52,144 nt of DNA from a virus. Position numbers and translations under genes: made by a program. This document shows, in pieces, positions 15,293 through 22,445 of this stretch. The stretch lies in IMG/VR virus record IMGVR_UViG_3300043435_000349, positions 1 through 52,144 of that record. One strand, 5' to 3'. The stretch's first letter is position 1. Each line of letters opens with the position of its first letter. A model generated the notes under the pieces. That model made no database searches and was not told the origin of the DNA. It worked only from the letters and a program-made list of their open reading frames with translations.

Positions 15293-16518
15293 AACCCCTC
15301 CAACCATTCTCTCAAGAGTTTTTCCATCCTACTACTAAAAATGCAAACGTGCATCACTTCCCCATTACGGATACACCCACGCCATAGCCACTGAATCATC
15401 TCTGACAATGCAAACACATCTGTCTTGACGGGACAATCCCAATCTTGTAGGTAGGATGCCACAGCAACATTAGTATGCCGATTATAACAATGCATCATAT
15501 GTGTAACATGTGCGTGGTCGTTTGTCGCCCTTGTTGATGCAGCAAGCCAGCAGGGAAGTCCATTAGGCTTGATTGTATAACCAACAGGCTTAATCTTCTC
15601 ACTCTTTGCGGCAGATGCACAAGACCTGTATTTAGGGAACGTGTACAACACATTTTCCGATGACACGCCCCAATTCCGGCATGCCCTCAATATGGCGTTC
15701 TTAACCACATTCAGATCACCTTTCATCGGATTCATGTACCACGAATAGGTGAGCTTGTTCCGAAGATTGAAATTCTTAGGTGGTGGGGTGACCACTAATA
15801 GCTCACGCATCTTGTCGCCACAAATCCTCTGTAGTGCCAAAGGCTCTGCAAATGGGATGCTTGTAAACCCTTTGAGCTTGAGGAAGCTGTCTAGGATGTT
15901 ACCCTCAAACAAATAGGTGAGGATGATTACACGCTTCGCACTCTCAAGCAGCTTTGATGGTAGTTGTACAGTGAGCATGGTGTCACTACGCTTGGTTGTG
16001 TACAAACACCCACTATTGCACATCTGACGCAATCGGTAGTATTTATGAGAAGGACAGGCCACCTCAACAGACTGATTCACCCATTCAACCATGCCATCAT
16101 TCTCACCGATCTTGATGAAGCCTTCTTTGATCAACCACTTTAAATCCTCAATTGAATAATCATTGAATGCTTCAATCAGACCAATTTCCTCATCCACCAC
16201 GACAATGTAATCGTGTTGTTGAATGGCTTCAAAATGCTCATCAGTCATCAGTTTGTATAGGCTGTGTGTGCATGACACATTAGCACCAGCTTTCAGAAGC
16301 TCAAGCATAGCACCACTCTTACCTTCACCACTATCTTCTGGTGAATGGAACTCAACATTTCTGACAGCCTGATGCAGTCTACCACCACTCTCAACCTCAC
16401 TCAATAATGGTGACACATAGATATACCTCTGGTGGTAGTTGGCATCAATCCACTTGATGATGCTGCTGCTCTTACCAGACCCCATGATGCTATCAACAAT
16501 CTCAACAACCTTTCCCAT
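15289..16518 (-). CDS. P-loop helicase-like protein (copy 1)
   Basis: This is a 409-residue protein. The Walker A motif is at residues 11-18 (IMGSGKSS), then YIYVSPLLSEVE, a TH block (SCTHSLYKLM), and Walker B DEE (YIVVVDEEIGLIEAF). Near the C-terminus is QWLWRGCIRNGEVM, resembling helicase motif VI, followed by SSRMEKLLREWL. The motif order is that of SF2 DEAD/DEAH-type helicase-like phage proteins that are widespread but unstudied. It has a paralogue of 492 residues at 34946-36424. Its upstream region is the hairpin-rich non-coding stretch, so a role at a replication origin is conceivable but unproven. Confidence 0.75.
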   Translation of the reverse strand: MGKVVEIVDSIMGSGKSSSIIKWIDANYHQRYIYVSPLLSEVESGGRLHQAVRNVEFHSPEDSGEGKSGAMLELLKAGANVSCTHSLYKLMTDEHFEAIQQHDYIVVVDEEIGLIEAFNDYSIEDLKWLIKEGFIKIGENDGMVEWVNQSVEVACPSHKYYRLRQMCNSGCLYTTKRSDTMLTVQLPSKLLESAKRVIILTYLFEGNILDSFLKLKGFTSIPFAEPLALQRICGDKMRELLVVTPPPKNFNLRNKLTYSWYMNPMKGDLNVVKNAILRACRNWGVSSENVLYTFPKYRSCASAAKSEKIKPVGYTIKPNGLPCWLAASTRATNDHAHVTHMMHCYNRHTNVAVASYLQDWDCPVKTDVFALSEMIQWLWRGCIRNGEVMHVCIFSSRMEKLLREWLEGL

Positions 16519-16750
16519 ACCAACCTCTCAACCTGATTTGGGGCATATCATACACAACTACAGAGCATGGTATTGTTTCTTTATGTAACCGAAATCAACC
16601 ACAGCTAACTGGTGAAATTATTACTGGAAATGTTTAGATCATTTAGGACTCTATCTATAAGCAAAAAGGTAGAAAACTTTATACATTCAATAAGTTACAC
16701 AACAGAACGTAAAGCGTTTCTTTTACCTAATACACCAATATACCATATAT

Positions 16751-17499
16751 GTCATGTTGACATGACGGACAATTACACACAAGAAGATAGTAACAATGTT
16801 GTGTTGACACAACAGAAGTAATGGCTGGGTTAAGGGGACGCAGTCGCCCTTGCTGGGCGGCCAGTGCCGATTCTGTTTAAACATTCAAAAAGAAAACTAA
16901 AATCTTTTCCTGCCCTACAGGACTACTACTATGTGTCACCACATGAGAGATAACATTGTTGTGTTCCACAACAGCATGGTCATGTTGTAGGGCATGTTGG
17001 TCATGTGTACAGGCAATGCCTGTGATTAAAAGCAAGAGCAAAAGATCTTTTTTATTATTAAACAAGCCTACTGTAATAACACAACAGGTATGTGTGGTCA
17101 TGTGCCATGACAGAGGTGTTATCACCTTAGTGTCCCACTAAGAGATGGTCTGTTGTGTTGTCCCAAACGCAAGGCATTTGGGTGTAGTGTTACTACCATG
17201 ATGTACCATCATGTGATAAAGAATTGTGTAAACACAATGTAAACGATGAAATCTTGTGTGAATCAAGACGTGTCATATACATGACACAAGAGAATGTCCT
17301 TATGTGTTTGTTTCTTCTATGATGTTCCATCATGAGTTAGGTGGTTGTTTTTGTGTGTCACAAAATTGTGTTGGTGATGTTGTTGCTCGGCAACAGAGGT
17401 GGTGTCATTCTGACAGGATGTTGTCACTGTTGTGTTCCACAACGCTGGTAGTGATTGCAGCTTCGCTGCCTTCTTGTTGCCACCTAGAAGCAAGCTTCT
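16751..17499. repeat. array of about 20 short hairpins with 2-4 base loops
   Basis: Each element is a perfect or near-perfect inverted repeat with a 5-8 bp stem. Examples are TGTTGTG-TTC-CACAACA at 16957-16973, GTCATG-TGC-CATGAC at 17097-17111, CTTAGTG-TCC-CACTAAG at 17126-17142, CATGATG-TAC-CATCATG at 17197-17213, GTGTCAT-ATAC-ATGACAC at 17270-17287, TTTTGTG-TGT-CACAAAA at 17349-17365 and GCAGC-TTC-GCTGC at 17457-17469. The stem sequences differ, so this is not a simple sequence repeat; only GTTGTGTTCCACAAC occurs twice (16959, 17429). Eight of ten three-base loops read GNA on the minus strand. No equal-length spacing exists as in CRISPR. Confidence 0.85.
17037..17062. repeat. 26-bp dispersed repeat, copy 1
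   Basis: This is identical to 36790-36815. It contains the perfect palindrome AAAAGATCTTTT followed by TTATTATTAAA. The GATCTTTTTTATT part is close to the AT-rich 13-mer of gammaproteobacterial oriC unwinding regions. Both copies lie in non-coding DNA upstream of the two helicase-like paralogues. Confidence 0.85.
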
Positions 17500-17670
17500 G
17501 TGTTTCTGTTATTGTTGTAAGCTGTTGTTCTGTGGGGAATGAGGGTAGTGGGGATGGAAATCTTGTGGGGGTGTGGGGTCTGTGGGAATGCTGTTCTTCT
17601 GTGGTAGTGCGGTTCTTTTTGGTGTGGATCTTATTTTGTTATTGTTAGTTCTGTTATTGCCATTTAGTTC

Positions 17671-17742
17671 TTGACAAATCCCATAAAGATTTACAATGGA
17701 GCATGTACAGGTGTTGACTGTTGTTGTTTGTTCTGGTAGAGT
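17671..17742 (+). promoter_or_regulatory. two tandem sigma70-like promoters
   Basis: The first has TTGACA at 17671-17676 and TACAAT at 17692-17697 (15-bp spacer). The second has TTGACT at 17714-17719 and TAGAGT at 17737-17742 (17-bp spacer). Both precede the gene at 17768, which has a GGAGAG site. Confidence 0.55.
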
Positions 17743-17767
17743 GGTGGTTTAAATCTGGAGAGTTGTT

Positions 17768-18421
17768 ATGGGTAAGTTGAAGTTGTCACAACAGGAAATT
17801 GACCAGTTGGTGCTGGTGGAGCGAGTGGAGAGGAAATCTACAGTGTGTGGCGTTGGAGTTGTTGATGTGGTATTTCAACCCTCAATTAGAGGGAAAGTTA
17901 TCTGGCAATACGAGCTATGGAAGGGTGTTTTGAGGAGATGTTGCTCGGAAAAACTTAAAGCAAATCGACCTCACTATCGGGAGGCATCTATTTGTACGGA
18001 TTGGCTGTCTTTTGCAACGTTTTTCGAATGGGTCAATCTGGAGGTTGGGTACAAAGGAAAGCCTGTTGGGATGGAATTGGATAAAGACATTCTCGTTAAG
18101 GGAAATAAGGTTTATTCACCGACTACCTGCTGTTTTGTCCCATCACGGATCAATAAGCTATTGACCGACAGAAGATCACATCGTGGTCAATATCCTATTG
18201 GTGTAACGTTCAATAAAACAGGTGGTCGCCTAGCGGCATCCTTAAATTGTAATGGTGTGGATGTATTTCTAGGTTTGCATGATACACCAGAGGCTGCTTT
18301 CTTAGCCTACAAGACAGCAAAAGAGTCTTATGTTAAGGAAGTCGCAAATGAATACCGACATGCCCTCACATCAGAAGCATACACCGCACTGATGTCTTGG
18401 GAGGTGGATATTTCTGCTTAG
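17768..18421 (+). CDS. HNH/AP2-like homing-type protein (copy 2)
   Basis: This 217-residue paralogue of the 14642-15292 product has the same block order: KLKLSQQEIDQLV start, IWQYELWKGVLRRCC, TDWLSFATFFEW, LDKDILVKGNKVYSPTTC, VPSRINKLL, an AP2-like segment, and YKTAKESYVKEVANEYR. The two copies lie in opposite orientation on either side of the helicase-like gene plus hairpin array, as if flanking a mobile segment. Nuclease activity is not certain because canonical HNH residues are not all visible. Confidence 0.7.
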   Translation: MGKLKLSQQEIDQLVLVERVERKSTVCGVGVVDVVFQPSIRGKVIWQYELWKGVLRRCCSEKLKANRPHYREASICTDWLSFATFFEWVNLEVGYKGKPVGMELDKDILVKGNKVYSPTTCCFVPSRINKLLTDRRSHRGQYPIGVTFNKTGGRLAASLNCNGVDVFLGLHDTPEAAFLAYKTAKESYVKEVANEYRHALTSEAYTALMSWEVDISA

Positions 18422-18446
18422 CCAAACAAAAGGCAAAGATAAAACA

Positions 18447-18510
18447 GGGCGGGGGTGGTTGTTGAACATGGCATCTTTTACTTGTCATCAATATTAACCA
18501 TCCACCGCCC
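18447..18510 (+). repeat. long stem-loop downstream of HNH-like gene
   Basis: The left arm 18447-18460 and right arm 18496-18510 form a 14-bp GC-rich stem with a single bulged A. They enclose a 35-base loop that itself can pair (ATGGCA with TGTCAT). No T-run follows, so it is an RNA structure or processing/stability element rather than a classical terminator. Confidence 0.6.
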
Positions 18511-18875
18511 CATTTACAAGTTGTTGCTCTGGTAGTGGTGATCTGTGTACCAATGCGCTTTGTCAAACCCGCCCACCTATATCTATGGTTGGGAAGTTAC
18601 AGTTTTCTGATGTAAACTCCCATCAAACAGAAACGCACTGTCTCGCGATGGTTTATTGTAGGAAGGCTGTAGTGTATTCTCAGAATAAGCCAGACATTGG
18701 TTGTGATTATTTATGTCAATAAAATAAAAACATCCTGTGGTCTTTGAGAATTTCTGTAAAAATTTTATACCCCGAGCAAAAAAAGTTTTCAGCCCTATAT
18801 AGGAATTCCCTAGTCTTTACAATCTAAATCCTTTTTGAGAATTGCTCTCATTTCGTTTTAAATCATATCTACCGT

Positions 18876-19100
18876 TTATCTGGTTTTTCTGCCGTTCATC
18901 ACCTGCCTATTGCTTTTGATGCTGGTTGTGGTATAATCGACCACTTTTGAGATACCACAGCTAACAACTTTTAGCAATGGCTTTCCTGACAAATTACAAA
19001 ACTTTATTTTTATTTTGTAACTCCTATTGACAAGCCATGCCGATCTGTGGTAGCAGACAAAATCATAAAGTAAAGCAACAATCATGCCAACTATAAACAT
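18876..19100 (-). CDS. possible small membrane protein, doubtful
   Basis: The frame has 74 residues from the ATG at 19100, which has AAGGAA seven bases upstream. The N-terminus is a plausible membrane span (MFIVGMIVALLYDFVCY), followed by a basic region (RSYKIKIKF) with no recognised domain. Codon use and context are unconvincing because it overlaps repeats and a plus-strand promoter, so it may not be a gene. Confidence 0.3.
   Translation of the reverse strand: MFIVGMIVALLYDFVCYHRSAWLVNRSYKIKIKFCNLSGKPLLKVVSCGISKVVDYTTTSIKSNRQVMNGRKTR
18910..18937 (+). promoter_or_regulatory. promoter with perfect TATAAT, no gene downstream
   Basis: TTGCTT at 18910-18915, 16-bp spacer, TATAAT at 18932-18937, inside a small inverted repeat (GTGGT / ACCAC). 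There is no plus-strand coding sequence for more than 1 kb downstream, so any transcript would be non-coding. Confidence 0.5.
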
Positions 19101-19210
19101 GGCATGTTCCTTGCATATCATGCAACTTCTATGCCAATCTCAATATTGGCACGTCTATTGCATGGCCTAGAATTCTGGCATGAACATTGCATATATGCAA
19201 TCAGTGTGCC
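19083..19210. repeat. cluster of TGCCA / TTGCAT palindromes
   Basis: Seen here: CATGCCA / TGGCATG around 19083-19106, TTGCAT-ATC-ATGCAA at 19111-19125, TGCCAAT / ATTGGCA at 19132-19151, and the 16-bp perfect palindrome ATTGCATATATGCAAT near 19186-19201. These may be operators or RNA hairpins. Confidence 0.55.
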
Positions 19211-19510
19211 AATGTCTAAGAATCTGGTTTGTCAACTATTTGCCGACGAAATGAGTATGATCCGATGAACGGCATAAAACAAGCTATTTTCGCCACTTGT
19301 CGGAAAATAAAGATATTGGTATTGACTTTCTAAGTTGGCATGTATTGTGCATATGTTCTATCGAGCTTGCTCGAATATCATAGTGATTGTTGTTTGTCAA
19401 TCTTTTTCTGATGAGTGGTAAATAACAGGCTCGTCCGGTGATTGTCTCCACCGAGTGCCAGTGCTGTCGCTAATATAGCTCGTCCGAGGGACGCTGTCAA
19501 CATGTTTAAG

Positions 19511-19535
19511 AAATAAAAACCGCCAATAATGGCGG
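19511..19535 (-). terminator. rho-independent terminator
   Basis: On the minus strand, CCGCCA-TTAT-TGGCGG followed by TTTTTATTT. It ends the unit of the gene at 19555. Confidence 0.85.
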
Positions 19536-19554
19536 CTAGTGTAGTCTGGTGATT

Positions 19555-19869
19555 CTAGGCTTTTTCATAATAAACAAAATTCTCTAAGTCGATACCAAAG
19601 CTGGTTACAATCACGCCGGACTCCAAGGCGCGTATATCGGTATAACCGGCAATTTTCCGACCGTCTTCTAGTGTAAAGATAAACCGGCTAGAAGGTTTTG
19701 TGTTGTCACTTGTGGCCTTTACAATCCGAACGACCTTCATTTTAACGCCTTTTTTGATTGAGCTGTTGCCAGTGAATTTTTTGGCACAGCTCCAGCCATA
19801 TGGCTTATTGCCGACAAATACAGGGGCAGACACTTCAGCTTTGCAGCAAGAACATAGGATGGTGGACAT
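19555..19869 (-). CDS. unknown small protein with N-terminal Cys cluster
   Basis: The protein has 104 residues from the ATG at 19869 (GGAG eight bases upstream). The N-terminus has a Cys group (ILCSCCKAEV, then GWSCAKKF) that may bind zinc. The C-terminal half begins with MKVVRIVKATSDN, reminiscent of the start of the gene at 20235 (TIVRIVKTS). It forms a single-gene unit with its own promoter and terminator. No family is recognised. Confidence 0.6.
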   Translation of the reverse strand: MSTILCSCCKAEVSAPVFVGNKPYGWSCAKKFTGNSSIKKGVKMKVVRIVKATSDNTKPSSRFIFTLEDGRKIAGYTDIRALESGVIVTSFGIDLENFVYYEKA

Positions 19870-19915
19870 TGCAGTCACTCCAAAAAAGATACACCGGATC
19901 TGGTGCGTTAAGGCC

Positions 19916-19944
19916 ACTATATAAGACTAATGTGCATCATGCAA
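19916..19944 (-). promoter_or_regulatory. promoter, TTGCAT-17-TATAGT type
   Basis: On the minus strand, TTGCAT (19944-19939), 17-bp spacer, TATAGT (19921-19916), then GGCC. The same hexamers and GGC initiation region occur at 21055-21086. A CCGACGAACGG repeat lies just upstream. Confidence 0.65.
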
Positions 19945-19949
19945 CTATT

Positions 19950-19964
19950 TGCCGACGAACGGCA
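19950..19964. repeat. CCGAYGAACGG motif, best copy
   Basis: TGCCGACGAACGGCA forms a TTGCCG / CGGCAA inverted repeat. Related copies are TCCGATGAACGGCA (19261), AGCCGACAAACGGCA (20781), TCCGACGAACGGTA (23283) and, reversed, TACCGTTCATCGGGA (23220). Half copies are at 18870, 18890 and 19241. Most lie close upstream of promoters, so they could be operators or protein-binding iterons. Confidence 0.65.
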
Positions 19965-20153
19965 ACCGAGGGACAAACAAAACCGGATAAATCAGGCCGG
20001 AACATAGTCCTATATGCTCCCCATTTGCCGTATACGCTTTTTAAATGCAATCGGGTAGGGTAGCCCCATGATCAGGCTAAACAGGCGTATAACGCAAAAT
20101 AGGAAGGACAATAAACAGGCTAGAAATGTTCTAAATCTTTTTGCTTAATAGTG

Positions 20154-20182
20154 TTGACAAGCATATTCAGATGGATAATAAT
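20154..20182 (+). promoter_or_regulatory. promoter sharing an 18-base block with the 29991 promoter
   Basis: TTGACA at 20154-20159, 17-bp spacer, AATAAT at 20177-20182. The 18 bases AATAATGGCTTCAACAGA (20177-20194) are identical to those at 29996-29979 on the minus strand. Confidence 0.8.
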
Positions 20183-20234
20183 GGCTTCAACAGAGGCGGA
20201 CTGTCCCGCTCAATTTTGAATCAGGAGTTACACC

Positions 20235-20576
20235 ATGGCCACTATCGTGCGTATCGTTAAAACATCTTTGTGGACTGCTTATATTGTTGCTGGTAAAGTG
20301 ACATTGGCTAAAGATGCAAAAACTGGCCGCTTCATTAAGCGTAACCTTGTACAGATGTTCATCGACACATTAGCCGCTCAAGCTGTTTTGAGTGTACGTG
20401 GTTACAATAACAGCTTTAATGCCATTGCTAAAAAAGTGCTTAACGTGCCTAGCTTCTTTAGTGACAAACTTTGTGTACTGTTGTTCACCAGCAACACTCT
20501 AACAGATAGCGAGATGCGGTCGGTAGTGCGTGACTGTCAAAACGCTGGTTACTATACGGACATGATTGCCGCATAA
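20235..20576 (+). CDS. orphan small protein, paralogue of the 23381-23692 gene
   Basis: This is a 113-residue basic protein with an AGGAG ribosome binding site, in a single-gene unit. The N-terminal 50 residues share a pattern with the 23381 product: A-x-x-GK-x-x-LAK-x-AK-[ST]-G-[RK]-[FW]-IK, then a DxLA helix. No known domain is recognised. A perfect parS-type palindrome begins at the first base after its stop codon. Confidence 0.65.
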   Translation: MATIVRIVKTSLWTAYIVAGKVTLAKDAKTGRFIKRNLVQMFIDTLAAQAVLSVRGYNNSFNAIAKKVLNVPSFFSDKLCVLLFTSNTLTDSEMRSVVRDCQNAGYYTDMIAA

Positions 20577-20592
20577 CGTTTCACGTGAAACA
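20577..20592. promoter_or_regulatory. parS-type centromere site 1
   Basis: CGTTTCACGTGAAACA matches 15 of 16 positions of the conserved bacterial parS (TGTTTCACGTGAAACA), including the whole palindromic core. It lies directly after the stop codon at 20576. parS is bound by chromosomal-type ParB (Spo0J). Binding here is inferred. Confidence 0.8.
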
Positions 20593-20644
20593 TCATAGCC
20601 TGTCACGTCTAACAGGCTAGACACAAAGATACAAATATCTTATT

Positions 20645-20676
20645 GCCTTATCATGTGAATCATGGTAGGGCTTTTT
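20645..20676 (+). terminator. rho-independent terminator
   Basis: GCCTTATCATG / CATGGTAGGGC is an 11-bp stem with two G-U pairs and a 5-base loop, followed by TTTTT. A further 7-bp hairpin TAGCCTG / CAGGCTA (20596-20619) lies between parS and this terminator. Confidence 0.75.
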
Positions 20677-21054
20677 CGTCTATTTGTCAGCCTTTCCATT
20701 AGACGTGTTTGGTGTTTGTCTCCCCAGTCATGCCGTGCTGTCCCCACTATAACTAATTTACCTATATTGTGTCAACAATAAGCCGACAAACGGCAACCGA
20801 GGGAATCAGCACCGAGACGGGTAGCCCCAGCTATAAGCCAGTAGCCCCAGAACGCTCTGGTTTGCGTTATACGCCGTTCTATTCGAGTCTGGTACAAACA
20901 TACAGGCATATAGGCTGGAAAGCCGTATACGACAATTTAGCTTTTTGAACAAATAATTGTTGACAATGTACTACCTGTATGCTACGCGCATACGCGCATA
21001 CAAATAAGACAAAACATAGCATCGAAAATAAATGCAAATAATTTAATAAAACGC
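20677..21054. other. non-coding stretch, repeats
   Basis: No gene is visible. It contains a CCGACAAACGGCA motif (20781), the string ACGGCAACCGAGGGA shared with 19959, a GGGTAGCCCCA string also at 20056, and GCGTTATACGCC (20867), which is the exact inverse of 20091-20102. A TTGACA at 20961 has no good -10. Confidence 0.6.
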
Positions 21055-21083
21055 TTGCATCATGTTTTTGTTTTGGATATAGT
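21055..21083 (+). promoter_or_regulatory. promoter, TTGCAT-17-TATAGT type
   Basis: TTGCAT at 21055-21060, 17-bp spacer, TATAGT at 21078-21083, followed by GGCTCTACCGGCTAGAG, a small hairpin at the predicted 5' end. The leader before the first gene is about 80 bases. Confidence 0.75.
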
Positions 21084-21170
21084 GGCTCTACCGGCTAGAG
21101 ACGATCTAGTGGGCAGTTAGACAAGGCAACAGACTAGCCTAAATAGTCGATTTTGAATACAGGTGCAATT

Positions 21171-21593
21171 ATGGCATTTTTAACAGTTAAACATTCAATC
21201 AGCAAGGCACAAGACACCTGCGGCTACAATCGTGTAACTCTGATTGATCAATCAACGGGCAAGCGTTATACATGTGTCGGTGGTGGATACGATATGCTAG
21301 GCACGTGCCTAGGTCAGTATTTGCAAGCTAATCACCAAGTGGAGTTGCTTGGTTTAGTTTGTCGTGCAAAGCAAGCGGTGACATTTGATGCTGAATCAAA
21401 CCGCTATCGGTTTACTGATAACCCTGTTAGTAGTGCGCTTTATGGCTTAACCTACAATGCAAAGCTTAACGCTATGCAATTGGACGGAGGCTGCGGTTTT
21501 GAATGTATGGTACGGATAGCGCGTGCAGCCGGTTTGACGGTGAATCTTCACCACGACAAGAAAGGCCGTTTGATCAATCTTTTTGTGGGGTGA
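21171..21593 (+). CDS. orphan protein
   Basis: The protein has 140 residues from the ATG at 21171, with AGGTG five bases upstream. The N-terminal half looks like a beta-rich domain (RVTLIDQSTGKRYTCVGGGY). The C-terminal half contains GGCGFECMVRIARAAGLTV. No known family is recognised. It is the first gene of a seven-gene unit of small proteins. A 16-bp perfect palindrome, CTAGGCACGTGCCTAG, lies within it at 21297-21312. Confidence 0.65.
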   Translation: MAFLTVKHSISKAQDTCGYNRVTLIDQSTGKRYTCVGGGYDMLGTCLGQYLQANHQVELLGLVCRAKQAVTFDAESNRYRFTDNPVSSALYGLTYNAKLNAMQLDGGCGFECMVRIARAAGLTVNLHHDKKGRLINLFVG

Positions 21594-21596
21594 ATC

Positions 21597-21785
21597 ATGC
21601 AGCTTGTCGGTTATGTATGCATCACAAGCAAAGGTCGATATAAGTATGATCGGCAATCAATGGAAAAAGCTTGTCGGCAATATGGCAAGTCTGGTTTATA
21701 TGAATCTGATTGTTTGTGGATTATTAAAGTCTGGAACAATCAGGGTAAGAGTGGCGGTTATTGTTACAAACCAGTCTATCGCTAG
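21597..21785 (+). CDS. orphan small protein
   Basis: This is a 62-residue basic, Tyr-rich protein starting three bases after the previous stop (GTGGGG upstream). The pattern MQLVGYVCITSKGRYKYDR, then KACRQYGKSGLYESD, is not recognised. Confidence 0.5.
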   Translation: MQLVGYVCITSKGRYKYDRQSMEKACRQYGKSGLYESDCLWIIKVWNNQGKSGGYCYKPVYR

Positions 21786-21845
21786 AATGAAACATAGGCA
21801 AGCTATCACGCCTCAAGTGATAGCATTTTTAAGGAGGGACATATA

Positions 21846-22232
21846 ATGTCCAACATGGCACAACCGAAGGTAATTGAGCTAACGCTCGACGATGTAGGGT
21901 ACAATGGCGTAACCAAGCGTGACGTGGGCAAGCTGATGCTAGTATGGCCTAATGGTTGTACAGACATTATTAGCAAGTATGAGCCGATTAATCGTAATTG
22001 GCTAGGACATGTGATTTATGAGAATGGCGGGCGTTATTCACACCACCACAAAAATGATGATGGCGATTTAGTGTTTTACTGTGACATACTACCGGATAAT
22101 GTTGCTGCATTATTCCCGCAAGCCATTGTTATAAGCCGTGGCGATTATGTCAGATCTAAGCTGGTATTTCCCAAAAATACTAGGCTCAAGACACTACGCA
22201 CAACATACAAGGGGGTAAGATTGTATGCCTAA
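21846..22232 (+). CDS. orphan protein
   Basis: This is a 128-residue protein with a strong AAGGAGGG ribosome binding site. It shows MLVWPNGCTDIISKYEPIN and a His-rich loop (GGRYSHHHKNDDGDLVFYC). The C-terminus is basic. No family is recognised. It overlaps the next gene by 8 bases. Confidence 0.6.
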   Translation: MSNMAQPKVIELTLDDVGYNGVTKRDVGKLMLVWPNGCTDIISKYEPINRNWLGHVIYENGGRYSHHHKNDDGDLVFYCDILPDNVAALFPQAIVISRGDYVRSKLVFPKNTRLKTLRTTYKGVRLYA

Positions 22233-22386
22233 GCTATGGTTATATCGCTACCCTTGCGGCAAGATTGGCTACTTTATTGGGATTCACAAGGTGGCCACAA
22301 AAGTTACTGGTAAGCTCGACAAGCGCAACAAATATGTCATGTTGAATTGTCACCGTTATCAAATAGGCGGTTGGATCAATGGGTAA
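22225..22386 (+). CDS. orphan small basic protein
   Basis: The frame has 53 residues, with AAGGGGG upstream (about 11 bases), and overlaps both neighbours. It contains YPCGKIGYFIGIHKVATK and NCHRYQIGGW. No family is recognised. The tight coupling supports expression. Confidence 0.5.
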   Translation: MPKLWLYRYPCGKIGYFIGIHKVATKVTGKLDKRNKYVMLNCHRYQIGGWING

Positions 22387-22444
22387 CCTCCTAGCCTTTT
22401 TGTTTTGGTTGTCCCTTTTTTCTTTAATGTTTTGGAGTGTTTAA
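22379..22444 (+). CDS. tiny hydrophobic membrane peptide
   Basis: A 21-residue frame in ATGGGTAA overlap with the previous stop, ending one base before the next start. It is almost entirely hydrophobic (LLAFLFWLSLFSLMFW), as expected for a single membrane span. Its shortness makes the call tentative. Confidence 0.4.
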   Translation: MGNLLAFLFWLSLFSLMFWSV

Positions 22445-22445
22445 G

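Larger units (their letters stand above)
16519..17767. other. non-coding stretch between divergent genes, hairpin-dense
   Basis: About 1.25 kb lies between the divergent helicase-like gene and the second HNH-like gene. Open frames inside it lack ribosome binding sites and have low-complexity, Cys/Ser/Val-rich translations, so no gene is called. It holds about 20 short perfect hairpins (16751-17499), a 26-bp repeat shared with 36790-36815, and tandem promoters before 17768. The part 17500-17670 is strongly G/T-biased on the plus strand. Confidence 0.8.
18422..19554. other. non-coding stretch with long hairpin, promoter and palindromes
   Basis: About 1.1 kb holds at most one doubtful small gene on the minus strand. 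Visible elements are the long stem-loop at 18447-18510, a promoter at 18910, an AT-rich 8-bp hairpin (18994-19020), a cluster of TGCCA/TTGCAT palindromes (19083-19210), copies of the CCGAYGAACGG motif (18870-19274), and TCGAGC-TT-GCTCGA (19361-19374). Confidence 0.7.

Noticed and set aside
16797-16814. TTGACA within hairpins at 16757 and 16804 as -35 elements
   Set aside because: No acceptable -10 hexamer at 15-19 bp on either; TTGACA arises from the palindromic apex.
16751-17499. The hairpin array as a CRISPR array
   Set aside because: Stem sequences differ from unit to unit, spacing is irregular (2-90 bases) and there are no cas genes.
17304-17648. Open frame of 114 codons in the hairpin region (and one of 82 codons opposite at 16877-17125)
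   Set aside because: No ribosome binding site, extreme Cys/Ser/Val composition, and the frame is explained by repeated TGT/GTT hairpin arms.
19408-19415. CTGATGAG, resembling a hammerhead ribozyme core
   Set aside because: No GAAA core element and no three-stem arrangement can be built around it; it is a chance 8-mer.
21297-21312. Perfect 16-bp palindrome CTAGGCACGTGCCTAG with a CACGTG core
   Set aside because: It lies in coding sequence, has different arms from parS, and one such palindrome per 50 kb is roughly expected by chance.
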